Positions 45,738-58,458 are shown, counted from the stretch's first letter. The stretch is DNA of 64,000 nucleotides from Crambe crambe (GCA_963924555.1 OZ004593.1:434001-498000); one strand, 5' to 3'. Program-made: numbers and translations. The notes: a model not told the origin generated them from the sequence alone.

Positions 45738-46949
45738 CTAACAGGCTAAGCGCTGAGGTGAAGAGGTGCACATAGCAGTTGTCACAGGTCCACTACCACT
45801 AATGGAGAATTCATCTGTCATTTCCACTTCTGGTCCAATATGAATCATGTATTTTCCAGGGAAGATGTAGTTGATGCCATCATCGTCCACCAGGGACATG
45901 AGGTAGGGGTTAATCTCAAAGGTCACAGTCAGCACTGGGGTGTTTGCAAGAAAACTAACTTTCTTGAATCCGACTAGTTGCATTTTAGGAAAGAATGTTT
46001 TATTGGGTAGGGAAGGAGGGAGGAGGTACACTTGGACCACTTCGTCACCAGGAACATCTGGGGTTTTATTTTCCACTGTCACGTTGAGAAGAAGGTTTTC
46101 GCATATACTGATGGTGTGTTTGGAGAGAGAGAGCACTGTATTCAAACTCAGAGTAGGAGAGTCCAAACCTGAAGGGAATGAGTGGTCTGGCTTGGGAGTA
46201 GCGGTAGGTTCTTCCCGGGGGTGAGGACATGTCATAAACTTGAGCAGGAGGGAGGTCTGATTCTGAGTTATAGACGGATACAGGCATCCTTCCACTCGGG
46301 TTGTAGTCTCCAAAGAGAATGCTGGCTACAGCTGTTCCTCCGAGAGCTCCAGGATAAAAAGCTTCAACGATTCCTATTATTCCTCGACTCTCAAATAGAT
46401 CTGGGATACTCACCGGCCCCCCCATTGATGAGGACGAGGATAACTCGAGGATTGATGCCAATGACACCTTCCACAAAGTCTTTCTGGCATCCAGGGAGAT
46501 CAAGTAAAGGAACCGCTTCTCCCTCACATGATGTCTTGACTCGATCGTAGCCCTCTGCCTCTATTTTCCCATTCAGTCCCATGACCATCACCACATAATC
46601 CGTTGTACGTTTCAGAGAAACCAGATTTATCCTACATGGAACATCTCACCCTTCAGCACAGTCCACCCTCGCATTCTTCAAGTAGTTCTGTATTCAGTGA
46701 CTGTTGAAGACGGCTTTCCTTCATAGTTAGAAAGCAGAACTGCACTATCGTTAGCATTCGGACCCAACACGGCAATGTGCTGGATGCCGTCAGAGTGAAG
46801 AGGGAGACTACCCATCATGTTCTTCAGCAAAATAATTGACTCTTTGGCTACTTGTAAGTTTGTTTCCCTGTTTGATTCTGTATCGAGGCTTGTTTTGTCA
46901 ATGAACTGATAGGGAACACTGTTAGGAGGATCAAAATTCACCTACAATT
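45738..46949 (-). pseudogene. GH3 beta-xylosidase-like gene remnant (3' part only)
   Basis: This matches the C-terminal part of the complete gene at 59614-62262, from the equivalent of DPPNSVPYQF to the stop, but the first half including the catalytic nucleophile is absent. The remnant also has frame breaks. An extra C lies in the run at about 46416-46423, in the LINGGP segment. A GA run near 46121 is shorter by 2 bp. A segment near 46600 around the NVVQGADYV region of the full copy is deleted. It arose when a tandem duplication broke the gene at 46949. Confidence 0.9.
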
Positions 46950-47143
46950 GGGACCAATGGGACCAGGGACCAATGGGACCAGGGACCAATGGGACCAGGT
47001 CCCAACGTTGACTTGGGACCAATGGGACCAGGTCAGTTAGTGCAATGCACATTACAATAGTAATCAGGATTATGTTACATGTAGCAAGATGACTCCCGTG
47101 TTGAACCCATTACCGACAGCAGGCCAGGGCTTGTGTTTAAGAA
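46950..47143. other. Duplication junction with filler DNA and a LARGE fragment
   Basis: Homology to the GH3 gene stops at about 46949 and homology to collagen C starts at about 47144. In between are four or five imperfect copies of GGGACCAATGGGACCA (46950-47032), about 50 bp of unique sequence, and a 56-bp piece (47083-47138) matching LARGE copy A at 39502-39556 with two mismatches. At the base where the LARGE copies differ (CTCCCG versus CGCCCG) the fragment has the copy A state. Confidence 0.85.
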
Positions 47144-48092
47144 GTGTTCCTGGAGAAAGAGGCTTTAGAGTATGTTATATCGGTGAGAGTAGCTAAGGGA
47201 AGATCTAAGGAAAAGGATCTGGAAACATAGGGGAATCTGGTGCAGTAGTAAGTTCCTTGCTGTCGGTGTTTGCTGAATTCATCTGTACATATCACAGGGT
47301 CCTGCTGGTCGTCATGGTGATCCAGGCCATTCTGGGCCAACAGGTCAACAGGTATGATTCATGTATGAAATATCTATGATTAATGCATTGCTAGTGCTAG
47401 GGGTAGGGGGTTAGGGCTATGCATGCCTAAGCAGCTTATTCCACTGTGCAGGGCGATGTTGGTGATGAAGGGTCACTCGGAGCCCCAGGAGAGAAGGGGA
47501 ACAGCGGTCCACAAGGAGCTGCAGGCCTGACGGGACCGCAGGGTGTTAAAGGACCAGTGGGACAGACAGGGCCACGAGGGCCTCCAGGAATCACTGTAAG
47601 AATTTGATGACTTCACTTGTAGTAATTAATATCTTGTGCTTGTTTCCAGGGAAGAACGGGCCCAGCTGGTGCTCCTGGCCCCACTGGTAATGAGGCTTTG
47701 CTGGGAGGGATGGGAATGCGGGAGAGGATGGCAATCCTGGAAATGCAGTAAGTGTCCTGATATTGAAGCAGTGGTGGTGTTAACATTGGTCTGAAATGAG
47801 TTATTATTATTATTAGCTATTATTATTATTATTATTATTTTATTTTATTGCAAAATTCGCACTTAGGGCTTAATTGGTACACCTGGAGAGAAGGGAGTCA
47901 GAGGACCTCGTGGTGATCCTGTATGTTGCCACGCCCTCCAAGTGACCCTTTTATTGTATAAAGTATTTGAATTGGACCTATGCAGGGGTTTGTTGGAGCT
48001 CCTGGTAATTCTGGGGTGCAAGGAACTCGAGGGGCCACGGTTAGTGGATGTACGTACGTGTACTTAGCTTGTACTAGGAGTGACAGACAGGC

Positions 48093-48123
<31 letters not shown>

Positions 48124-48953
48124 TAGGTAAGCAGACAGCATCGCAGACAGATAAACAGACAGGCAGACATAAATAACATACAGAGAGACAGAAGACAGAC
48201 AGAACTATAAAATGGATGGGCAATATGAATTATCGTGACTCCAGTACAACAGTTAGTATTGTCATGCAAGTGCCAGTATAGAAGCTTATGAGAAACCTAT
48301 GTCAGTTGATTGGTAACTGTATGCATGTCAAGAGGATCTAGCCTGCAGCTACCATAGGGTGAATTTGGACAAGTCAGACCCGAAGGTCCAGCAGGTGACC
48401 CTGGACCCAAGGGAATCAGGGGAAGGGTCGGGCCACCTGGACTTCCTGGAGCACTTGGACAAGTGGTAGGTTTAGCAGTCTACCAGTGTAGGAGATTATT
48501 ACTGTGGTTTAATTTGTTGGGGGCTTAGGGGGCCGCTGGTGCCGAAGGGAGTGCAGGTTTGCCTGGATTGCAAGGAATCCGAGTGAGTTGAGCTTACAAG
48601 TTATACAGTGAACTATTCCCTCTAATCAGGACCCCTGAAATGAGGCCACCCCTGTTAATCAGGACCCCGAAATGAGGCCACCCCTGTTAATCAGGACCCC
48701 GAAATGAGGCCACCCCTGTTATCAGGAGCCCTGAAATGAGGCCACCCCTGTATTCAGGACACTTTTAAAAGGTCCCAATGTATACTTCATTATATAAATC
48801 CACCCCTGAAATGAGGCCACCCCTCTAGTCAGGACACTTCTGCTGGCCCCAAAGGTGGCTGGATTAGAGGGAGTCCACTGAAATCGTAAATACTACAATA
48901 TTTTTCTCTCTACAAACTTGCCTGCAGACAGTCTTAAAATTAGTATTAATTTA

Positions 48954-49598
48954 GGGAGTTGGTACCCACAACTTTGGTGGTTTTCGAAAATATTTCGTCG
49001 AACTTCTAGGCTTCATACTGCCTTCATACATGCCCCTAGAACCTTTTTACCACCAAAATGCAACTTTTTAAAAGAGCTTTCCAATGGTCTATTTAAAAAA
49101 ACTCCTAAGTCCAACCATGACCGAGATAGCAAAAATATTTTGGAAAATTGTACAACTGATATCTCAAAATATATACATTTATACTTATTATGTGTTTAAT
49201 ACATGCCAAACACTACACAACGTATGAGGGAATTAGCTGTATCAACATGTGGTTGGAAGCTACTCAAGTGTGAATGACCACCACTTAGTGGTATGTACAC
49301 AGCTGATTTCCCTCATACGTTGTGTAGTGTTTGGCATGTTTTAAACACATAATAAGTATGAAGGGTTATAAATGTATATATTTTGAGATATCAGTTGTAC
49401 AATTTTCCAAAATATTTTTGCTATCTCGGTCATGGTTGGACTTAGGAATTTTTTTAATAGACCATTGGAAAGCTCTTTAAAAAAGCTGCATTTTGGTGGT
49501 AAAAAAAAGGTTCTAGGGGCATGTATGAAGGCAGTATGAAGCCTAGAAGTTCGGCGAAATATTTTCGAAAACCACCAAAGTTGTGGGTACCAACTCCC
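48954..49598. mobile_element. Long foldback element with TTA target site in collagen D
   Basis: Two arms of about 250-290 bp are inverted copies around a short centre near 49230-49290. The ends are GGGAGTTGGTACCCACAAC and its reverse complement. TTA flanks both sides (48951-48953 and 49599-49601), the usual target size of PIF/Harbinger elements. Collagen C has no insertion here. No transposase ORF is seen; the ORFs lie in the arms. Confidence 0.78.
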
Positions 49599-49605
49599 TT
49601 ATCAT

Positions 49606-50341
49606 GGGCTGGATCCAGGGGTTGAGGGGGCCTTTTTGTTCCCAAGCTATTATAAAATGAAAATGCAGTTTGATAATTCTTACTTAGCCATGTCTATTTT
49701 CTTTGATAACTTGTGTTTCTCCTCTAATGTGTAATTACACTGCAAAAACAGAATTGTTATTTCAATAAACATAACTGTTAATTAAGACTAATCATCGTTG
49801 AAATAATCAAACAGTTTGTTATATTCACCGAAAATATAGTGTCATTTTGACAGATTTCAAATGATTAACCTCAACTAAGTAGGTTTGTTAAAATAACAAT
49901 TTCGTTTTTGCAGTGTAGAAGAGAGAACATGTTACATGTGTGGGTTGACTAAACTAGGAACTAATGTGGTTACTATATCATCTAAGGCTACGATCAACGA
50001 TCTATGTATACATGACACATCCATTTTGGCTTTCACTTTCAAGGTCACACATCGGTGCATACTAACTGTTAAGATCACACCTGTGACCTTGCACGTGTCA
50101 CTTCAAAGATATCTTTAGGAGCACTTTGGCTTACAGGCCACACATTAGATAACTCAGTGCATACTAATTATGATGTTTGAGGTATGACCTTGCATGTGTC
50201 ACTTCATGAGTACCATTGTCTTTTTGAAGCCAACATGGGTCCTCCAAATAACTATGCTCCTTCTTGCACCTTTCCTCATGGTCCAATGTTTGTGCTCCTA
50301 GTCCTGCAACTCCACCTATCTAAAAATCCTAGATCCAGCCC
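49606..50341. mobile_element. Second insertion, MITE-like, next to the foldback element
   Basis: A segment of about 735 bp begins GGGCTGGATC and ends GATCCAGCCC. It is absent from the equivalent intron of collagen C. There is no coding potential I can support. Short repeats such as GACCTTGCACGTGTCACTTC near 50088 and a relative near 50190 suggest internal duplication. Confidence 0.55.
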
Positions 50342-53157
50342 TGACACACTGCATGCCTAGCTAGCTACCAGTGACCACATTATGCATGCAAAATTGAAAT
50401 TGCAAGGACAAAGGACATGTTATAATGTTATAATGACATGCAGCTTGTCCACATGGCTTACTAGTTATTCAACTAGCTTGCCTCTTGATGAAAATGGATT
50501 AATTTGTCATCAGAACACACACTTCTACCCCAAATAATAATTTCTAGATAGAACACTGACTATAGCTATGAAGAAAGAAATTGTATTTAATATGATCTTG
50601 TAAAAGTGGGCATGGTTTTCCGGTGCGCAAGTGTACTGTTCTTTTTTGCCCCCCATCCTAAAATCAATGGAGCTGCCCCCCTCTAATCAGTAAATACTAC
50701 GATATTTTTCTCCTTTATAAAATTAGGGGCCAAAAGGCTCTTCAGGACCTTCAGGACCACCAGGAATTGTAGGAGATTTAGTAAGTTCAGCACAATAATA
50801 TGAAGTAGTCAGTGTAATTACAACCTGTTGATTGCAATATAGGGACGGTTTGGTGAGATTGGGCTGATTGGGGATAAGGGTCCTCCTGGACTGATTGTAC
50901 GAGTGTTACAATTACTGTATTGAACTGTTATAATTGATCATTCTGTCTCTCTAGGGTCCTGATGGAGATCTGGGTGAAAATGGACCACCTGACCTAACGT
51001 AAGTGCAGAATGACTGAAATCTTGCACAAGAATATTGCATTCATCCTTATAGGGAGACTTTGGACGACCAGGAACACCTGGAGAAAATGGAGCTCTTGGA
51101 CCCATTGTGAGTCAAGAGTAGATTTAGAAGTTAGCTAAAGTCTATTTGTATTCACCTTGCCCCTTGATCATTCACTAACTGCTATAACTTTCTCAATTCT
51201 TAACCGAATTTCTACATCAACAGAGAGCTGATTATCCACTCTCTCTGCTGGTGTTTGCAATTTGAAAATAAGAAAGTTATAGCAGTTATAGTAAATGATG
51301 AAGGATGCAAATAGTGTTTTAATGTGCAATGTTATAATGATTATTGCAGGGACTTCCTGGTCCTATTGGCCCAAGAGGAGCAACTGTAAGATTTTTAAAT
51401 TTTAGTTCCATAAAGCAGTCATGCATGTCATGTGATTATAGGGTGATTCAGGACGCCCAGGATTACCTGGATTGAGAGTAAGTTGATACAAAAGGGGATA
51501 ACCTGATTCTAACTTTCCTTCCCCTCCTGCTGTCATTATTGTGACAATTCTTCAGGGAGATCCAGGACCACCTGCTATCCAGGCCTCAACTTCCAAAAAA
51601 TCCTTCTACATCTCTGGAGAAGAAAAGTTTGTGAACTCGGTGAGAGAACTAGTTAAGAGCAATTATACTGGAAATTCTGCTACTTGGGCATGTGATAACC
51701 ATATGGTTTTGAGCTTGCAGTGAATTATCCCTGAGATAGATGGGTTTGACTCACTCCTGAAATAAAAACTTTTCTACCCTTTTCTGGGCCATAAAGTGTC
51801 CACATGCATTGAAAGGTCTTGCTTTGTATGTACTTGTCACAGATGCTTTCCATGGTGGTAGAGATGGACAACATGACTCGAACAGTTCAGCTGTTGAAGA
51901 GACCAGATGGGACTCGGCAGTTCCCCAGTCGTTCATGTTGTGACTTAAAGGAACAGTATCCTAGCAAAGAAAGTGGTGAGCAGATGCAATCGATTCTTAA
52001 TTACCAGGGACTGTCCCCCCATAGTGTCATTATACACTGATCATTTCCCTTTCATGTGGTTAGAATAACTCTTTTGATCAATAATAATATTTGGACATTT
52101 CGCTATTGTTATTATGATCTGAACCATTTCAGGCGTGTACTGGATTGATCCCAACGGTGGACACACTTCGGATGCATTTAGAGTGAACTGTGACTTCAGT
52201 GGAAACAGCTGTGAGACATGCATCGACACAGAGAATAAGGTGAGCTGGTAGTTAGTGTATCGTGATAATCGGAACTATGATGACTTCGCTTTGCAGCACC
52301 TAAAGAGTTTGAGTTCAGTTGATGTTTCATCTGAGTCATACTGGTCACTCTCCAGTTTGTATGGACAGGTATATATGAGAGCTTTACTATGTACTCTGAT
52401 GTGGTGTCTGCAATCTGGTGATACAGTATCTTTCTTTTCATGCACACAGTTCACTTATGGTATCAGCAAAGTCCAACTGAAGATGCTACAAATCACCAGT
52501 CGTTCAGCTCAACAGAAGCTCACTATCCGTTGTAGAAACATTGCTCTTTCAAACAAACTACCAACCTTCAAGGGATTCAGCAGAAAAACAGATTTGACAC
52601 CAACAGTCATGTCAAATGGCTGCAAGGTAGGGAGAGAAGGAGAGAGATGCATTCAATGTTGATCACTCTCAATGTACAGGAACTAAGTAACTCTGAGGGA
52701 TCCAGCGTGTACAGCTTCAGCACCAGCAAGCCCATGACACTCCCTGTCATGGACGTCAACTTATGGCTGGGGAGACAAGAGGGAGAAGTGATTGGACTCG
52801 ATCTTGGACCTGTCTGCTTCTCACGCTAGCTTCTTCAAACACACTGACAGCATGATTCTATTCTCACTCTTTCCTTTGAATGTTTGAATGTGAATGTTAT
52901 GAGTAGATATGTGTAACTACAATCTTTTTTCATTCTGTTTTTTTGACCAACTACACTTGTCTATTTAATATTATTACATAGTGCATAGTGTGTGTTTCAA
53001 GAATTAACTTCATCATGTGGAAAGATGACAAATATCTGCACAGAACATTCTTTTACTCAGCCTGGTTCTTTATATACACAGATGTGTGATCACATGACTG
53101 ATAATATACAGTCATATGATGGTCACATGATCACATGTATGATATACTGTCATGTGA

Positions 53158-55263
53158 TCACCCCTTGTTTTTGTATTTCTGAACTAAATCTTTTCTAAAC
53201 TCCTTCTTGAGGACTTCCATGCAGTCCTTGTAACTTTTGCTCTGTCGGAATTTTGTTATGTCGGCTGACGGAGCATGGGGCAAGTGGATCATGAATGCTT
53301 CGGGCAAGACCACAAAGTCGTAGCCTTGGGCAGCCAACTCCGTCACATGGGACACCTTATTCCACCCGAAACCAACAAATCTCTCGTCATATCTGGTCAC
53401 ATTCCGATTCACAATGACATAAGGCTCAAAATTCTCTGCCCATTTGACCTTATATGGTCTTTTCGTCTTTCTCCAGTGTTCAAAGTGTGTGGGGGCATGT
53501 CCTTCCCGCCATTCATGGTAACGGAAAGAGAGCAGTGTCCCTGCTTCCAGCATGGAGAGGACTTGAGACTTGTTTGCTGGGAAGTCAATACGATAGCGGA
53601 GAGATTCAAAGGCTGGGACGATCAGTGCACGTTTCTCTGCCATTAAGATTCGGAGGGCTTCCTTGATGTACTCATAAAGTCCCGCCATTGGCAGGAAATC
53701 CATATCACTCAGAAAGACGTAGGGTGTCCTGGCATAACCCAGGGCAATGTTCCTCAAGTGGTTGACAGGATAAAACCTGCTGCCCTTTGAAACAATGTGG
53801 AGGGCCAGCTTCCTGTGATCTCTCAATACGGGAGAGGCTTCTATGTGATTGGTCAGTTCCTTCAAGTCCGCGTCAGAGGAGTACAGGGCGATGCTGAGGG
53901 GTCCCCTCCAGGACAGGCACAATGGTTCCAACATATGCAGTCTGTCCATGGACATCTGTGTCACTAAAGTCACGTCATTTGGATCGCGAGGGTTGTAAGA
54001 GTAATCGAGATAGAACGGGTGGATTCTATGGACCAGCTTTGCCTCTTTTCTGAAGTCTGAACAAGGGTCCTCCTCCTCTTCTTCCTCATCTTTGAGAGAG
54101 ATGAGGTTTGAATTTGGTGTGGAAGAACAATCAGTGAAGTGCGTCTTGAATAAGGTGCTGTCGTAATTTTCAAACATGGTGAATAGATTCTTGAAGCGAG
54201 GGGCATGGATGTTCTTCACATCCAGCTTTGCAGCGGAGTTCCAGTGGATGATCTTGAAATGATGAGCAGACTTGAAGCAGTACTCACTGAGTGTGTTTTC
54301 ACTGAGTTGGATATTCCACACGCAAGGAAGCATGAGGACAATGTCCTTGTCTCTCTTGACCACTGCGTTCATCACGTCCTGATCGGCAAGAGCTACTTTT
54401 CTGCGTTCCATCAGTGCCTCTTTCGCTACCGAGTGCCAAGTTGAATTCCAATCCATTCTCCTCATCAGGTCAAGATTGAGCAAGATGACGCCCGTGTTGA
54501 ACCCACGACCGACAGCAGGCCAGGGCTTGTGTTTCTTCCACATGTTTCCCAAATACCAGTCACTCTGGTTCTCCACCAGTCCAAACTGCTTCTTCTTTCT
54601 CTTCAAGTGAGTTACAAACCTCCACAGCATGCTGATGTCGGCGGCCAGCATCAGATCTGTGTCCAGAACTATCACTGCATCCAAGGAGCTTGGTAATATG
54701 GTTGCAAGAGTGAGCTTTACAAGACCAAACACTCCTGAATAGTGCGAGTTTGGAATCCATTCCACCATCTCGATGGCATGCGATATGGAATAAAAACTGA
54801 CATTCACAGCTGAGAGATGCCAGGTGCGGAAGATGGTAGAAAGCACCTCTTTGCTGTGGGGATCAGTCAAGAGGTGGAAATGGAGAGGATTATGACAATG
54901 AAAGAGGATCGATTTGACCACCACAATCAACCTCCTGATAGCCACTGAGCCAGAGACTACCATAGCAACATGAATAACATCACAAACTGGAACATCACTA
55001 GAATCGACTTTGAAGAGGTCACTTTTAGCACTTACTATACTCTTTGCATTTTCTTCATCTGGTCCTCTCCTAAGGTAATCCAAATTGAGCTGGTCAGATA
55101 ACACTTGAAGATTTTGATGGAGTTTGGTGTTCTGTGTTTCCAGTTGTCTTACTTTGAGGAGAAGACTGTAGTTTTTCGCGATACTGTGTAGCAGGAGGAG
55201 GATCAATACCGCTACTACACTCAAAGACACACATAAACTCAGCACTCTCCTCCACCTTCTCAT
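53158..55263 (-). CDS. LARGE: LARGE-type xylosyl/glucuronyltransferase, copy B
   Basis: An intact single-exon frame of 701 residues, duplicate of 38186-40285 with the same layout: basic tail, signal anchor, coiled stem, GT8-like domain with DTD, and GT49 domain with FLSDMDFLPM. Differences by eye are mostly conservative (for example YIFLSD to YVFLSD, RFITH to RFVTH), with one extra Glu in the acidic linker and one extra Lys near the C-terminus. Both DxD motifs are kept. The retained frame, set against decay of the neighbouring duplicate collagen, suggests it is either young or under selection. The 3' neighbour is the dead collagen D, so this copy may have altered 3' context. Confidence 0.92.
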   Translation of the reverse strand: MRRWRRVLSLCVSLSVVAVLILLLLHSIAKNYSLLLKVRQLETQNTKLHQNLQVLSDQLNLDYLRRGPDEENAKSIVSAKSDLFKVDSSDVPVCDVIHVAMVVSGSVAIRRLIVVVKSILFHCHNPLHFHLLTDPHSKEVLSTIFRTWHLSAVNVSFYSISHAIEMVEWIPNSHYSGVFGLVKLTLATILPSSLDAVIVLDTDLMLAADISMLWRFVTHLKRKKKQFGLVENQSDWYLGNMWKKHKPWPAVGRGFNTGVILLNLDLMRRMDWNSTWHSVAKEALMERRKVALADQDVMNAVVKRDKDIVLMLPCVWNIQLSENTLSEYCFKSAHHFKIIHWNSAAKLDVKNIHAPRFKNLFTMFENYDSTLFKTHFTDCSSTPNSNLISLKDEEEEEEDPCSDFRKEAKLVHRIHPFYLDYSYNPRDPNDVTLVTQMSMDRLHMLEPLCLSWRGPLSIALYSSDADLKELTNHIEASPVLRDHRKLALHIVSKGSRFYPVNHLRNIALGYARTPYVFLSDMDFLPMAGLYEYIKEALRILMAEKRALIVPAFESLRYRIDFPANKSQVLSMLEAGTLLSFRYHEWREGHAPTHFEHWRKTKRPYKVKWAENFEPYVIVNRNVTRYDERFVGFGWNKVSHVTELAAQGYDFVVLPEAFMIHLPHAPSADITKFRQSKSYKDCMEVLKKEFRKDLVQKYKNKG

Positions 55264-55422
55264 CTTGTGGGCGGATCTAGTATCGAAGATTTATGGTGGG
55301 AAAAGGGTCGTTATGCCGAATAGAATAGGTACAGGGTCGTCGCACGCGTTAACTACATATATAATTGTGTAAAAAAAATGGAAGAAAAAAGTATATAATA
55401 TAGTTATGTGGTATGTGATGGT

Positions 55423-58414
55423 TCACTTGGGGTGGTTGCTGTGTTGCTCTGTGAGGGATTATAGATACAATACATCACATGATCATCAACACCATAGGGT
55501 GGTTCAAACTTACCTTTCCTGATGCATGAAGCAACCCCTTTCTGATCGGTGTCTTCTAGGGCTTTGATCAAACTGGACCAGGTGGGAATACCACTGGTAT
55601 CCATCACCTCGTCTTCCATGTTCAACCACGCAGCAACCATGTCCTCAGGCAAGGTCTGCATCCTCTTCAAGTGTGGATACTCCAGCCCCAGTGCAGTGCC
55701 CAGATGTATCAGCTGCTCATTATCAAGGGCTTTCAGGACTTTAGTGACTTTGAAGTGGTCAGCTGGTGAGAGACTATGTGAAGTGGCTTTTTTGGGAGCG
55801 TGACCCACAGAAGAAGCTGAGAAAGAAGAGGAGGAGTTTAATTAAGTTAGATTTGAGTGAGAGAAATTATTAAACGTACCGACGAGTTTGTCATGGTGGA
55901 GTGAGGAGAGATCTGGGAAGGAAGTGGGAGTGGAGGTTAGGTCTGAAGGATCAAAACACAACATGAATTACATGATACCACATGATGGACGTTTGCTGGG
56001 TTTACCTTTGAGCCAGATCCTGTGCTGGTCAGTTAGAGTTCCTCCTTTGTCACGATCCTTGGTACACAGCAGCTCATTTCCAAATTTGGAGACTGTGGCA
56101 GGATGGAGGGGAAGGTCTTTGTGTTGCTCACACAGGAAGGCCACCTTGGGGCTGTCTGGAGTGTAGTTCAGCTTCTCAGTGACGTCATCGATTGCCTTGA
56201 TGAGGGTGTCTCGGACCTCAAAACACATGTGTAATACGATTTGAGAGTAGGAGTCTGTATCACGAGGGATGTGGAGAGACACCAGGAAGAAGGAGTCAAG
56301 GACATCATTGATGGTGACCTTCCCTCGATAGCCAGGGATGGAGAAATGGACACTATTTCGGGAGAGGTGGAATGGCTTGCCAGTCATGGGATCTTTGAAC
56401 AGGTTCCATTTGGCTTCGGTCATCACGTGGCAGATGGTGCCACAGTAGACTCCGTGTCTTGGCACACCTCTGGTAAAGTGGAGGACCATAGGTGGGACCG
56501 ATTGTGTCTCGCATTCCAGATTGCAGCCGGGTTGAGGATCCATGGGTAGGACGCACGGCATCAAATACTCCCCCTGATTCACCTCTGACACAATGAACAG
56601 CTTCTCGAACAACTTCATCATGTCGGCAGGAGAGAACACACCCTCCACGTACTGGCCTGGGAACTTATTCAGACACTCGATGTTGAGGATCCCACACTGA
56701 CTGAACTTCTTCCACTTCCCACCCAGTGCTCTTCGATTCTTGGGATTGGTGGTCAGCTCGATGTGGTATGCCACCAACTCTGTCAGCTTATCGAGGACGG
56801 CCTGAGGCTCTCCGATCACCATGCCAGGAAAATCCTCCTCGAAGTAGAAGATAAGCTTAATGTCATGGAGGTATCTCAAAGCTCCCTTCAGTGTATCCTT
56901 TGTCAAGTGAAAATGAGCCACATCTTGCAAGATCTCAGACTCCAGAAATGCGATCTGATTGGACTCCCGTACCTTCTGCTTCAGAGTCAGCTCCACACCA
57001 CGGTAGTTGACTGGGATGCGAATAGTCTTGGCCACGGATCTGTCCATCATCAGCTCTATCAGCACACCAGCTGTTTGGTAGTCGGCTTCCTCGGGCTCCT
57101 TGGCATTGAGGGCAAAGATCAGCTCATTGAACTGCTGGTTGCTGTAGATGACGCTGTCTTCCAGATCAAAGGACCTCACCATCTCTATTAGCTTCAGATT
57201 CTTTTCCTCCCTTGACTCAGTGCATTTGTGCTCCAGATCACGATGAGTGCCCACGAACACGAACCTCACACGTCTGCCCCCTTGGGACTGTGAGACGATC
57301 ATTTGCATGCATCGACAGAGGATCTGCTCGTTTGTAAGTAACGATCTCACTCCTTCCCCGATAGGCTCCCCCTGGCTGTTGTAGTAGTAATTCATGGGAC
57401 ACTCGTCCAGACGTTGGCTGAGGTCGGTCACCAGTATGCCGAGGGAGGGGTTATCGATGAACCTTGGAAGTATTTCCAAGAACTGAGGCTGCCCACCGCT
57501 GTCAGTCACCTCCCCCACAGTCTGGTCTTCAAGGGATTCCACACTAGCTTCGCGTTTGTGGAATTGAAATATCAGATCCTTTTCCACTTTATCGGTTGGC
57601 TCAGAAGGCACATATCTGACAACCTTGCACAGTTTCCCTTTGAACTTTCGAAATTTGGACTTGGAGACACCATCCCTGGCTGTCTTCATCATCATTTGCG
57701 AATACTCCTCTTCATCTATTCTCCTTAATACTTTCTCATCTACACCAAATCTACTGTGGGATATGGTTCGTACTGGCTTCTTGGCACAGGCTGTGCTGAT
57801 GCGTATTTCAGGAGGAGGTTCCCCGAGCACGAGAGCAAGGACGTGGCTCTTCCCAGATCCAGCATAACCAAATATCGTCACTCTTAATTGCGGGTATTCA
57901 AGGCAGCCTTTCTTCATGGCTTCACTGAAGAGGTCTCGATTCTCAACATCAATGGCAGCTGAGAGAAAGAGTGCAATGATAATAACATACATTAGCTCAC
58001 AAACCTAACTGTTTATCTGCACACATATTTCTCTCCAACTACAGCACAACTGAGTCGCATAGACAGAAGGGAATAATTTTTAAGAACAGAATGCACTTTG
58101 TTTGAAGTTGATAGCTCATTGCATTCTAAAGTTATGGCCTGAGACATTATTAATTAATTTCACCTCCTTTTAATTAATTAATTTTCATACTAATTAACCT
58201 TACTTACGTGTGACATGCGTATTATATTTAATTCTACATTAATTACATCATCATGTTAAAATTAATTAACCACAACATCACTATTACATGACTTCTTTGT
58301 ACTTTGTATAATTATTATTGTGACTTACCTTCTTTTTCCCCTAAGGCGATAATTTCTTTATCCCAGCTATTAATATATTGTTTATCTGTCTGGATCCATC
58401 CCTTATATTTCTCC

Positions 58415-58458
<44 letters not shown>

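Larger units (their letters stand above)
47144..52829 (+). pseudogene. Collagen D: 5'-truncated, broken duplicate of collagen C
   Basis: This corresponds to collagen C from 33868 to its stop codon. It has no signal peptide, TSPN domain or first part of the helix. The exon at about 47215 has lost its acceptor. A 10-bp deletion near 47693 (AATGAGGCTTTG against AATGAGGGTCCTAAAGGC in C) and another near 50991 shift the frame. One intron holds two large insertions. In contrast, the C-propeptide exons (about 51556-52829, ending [11 protein letters not shown]) are nearly identical to those of collagen C. It could still be transcribed from an unknown upstream start but cannot make a continuous helix. 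Confidence 0.88.

Noticed and set aside
48918..49199. Frames in the collagen D insertion (for example with KSNHDRDSKNILENC)
   Set aside because: They lie in the arms of a foldback element, and the same sequence appears inverted at 49308-49598; no transposase motif.
47144..52829. Collagen D as a functional short collagen
   Set aside because: No signal peptide or start, lost acceptor and two frame shifts in the helix. Only the C-propeptide exons remain clean.
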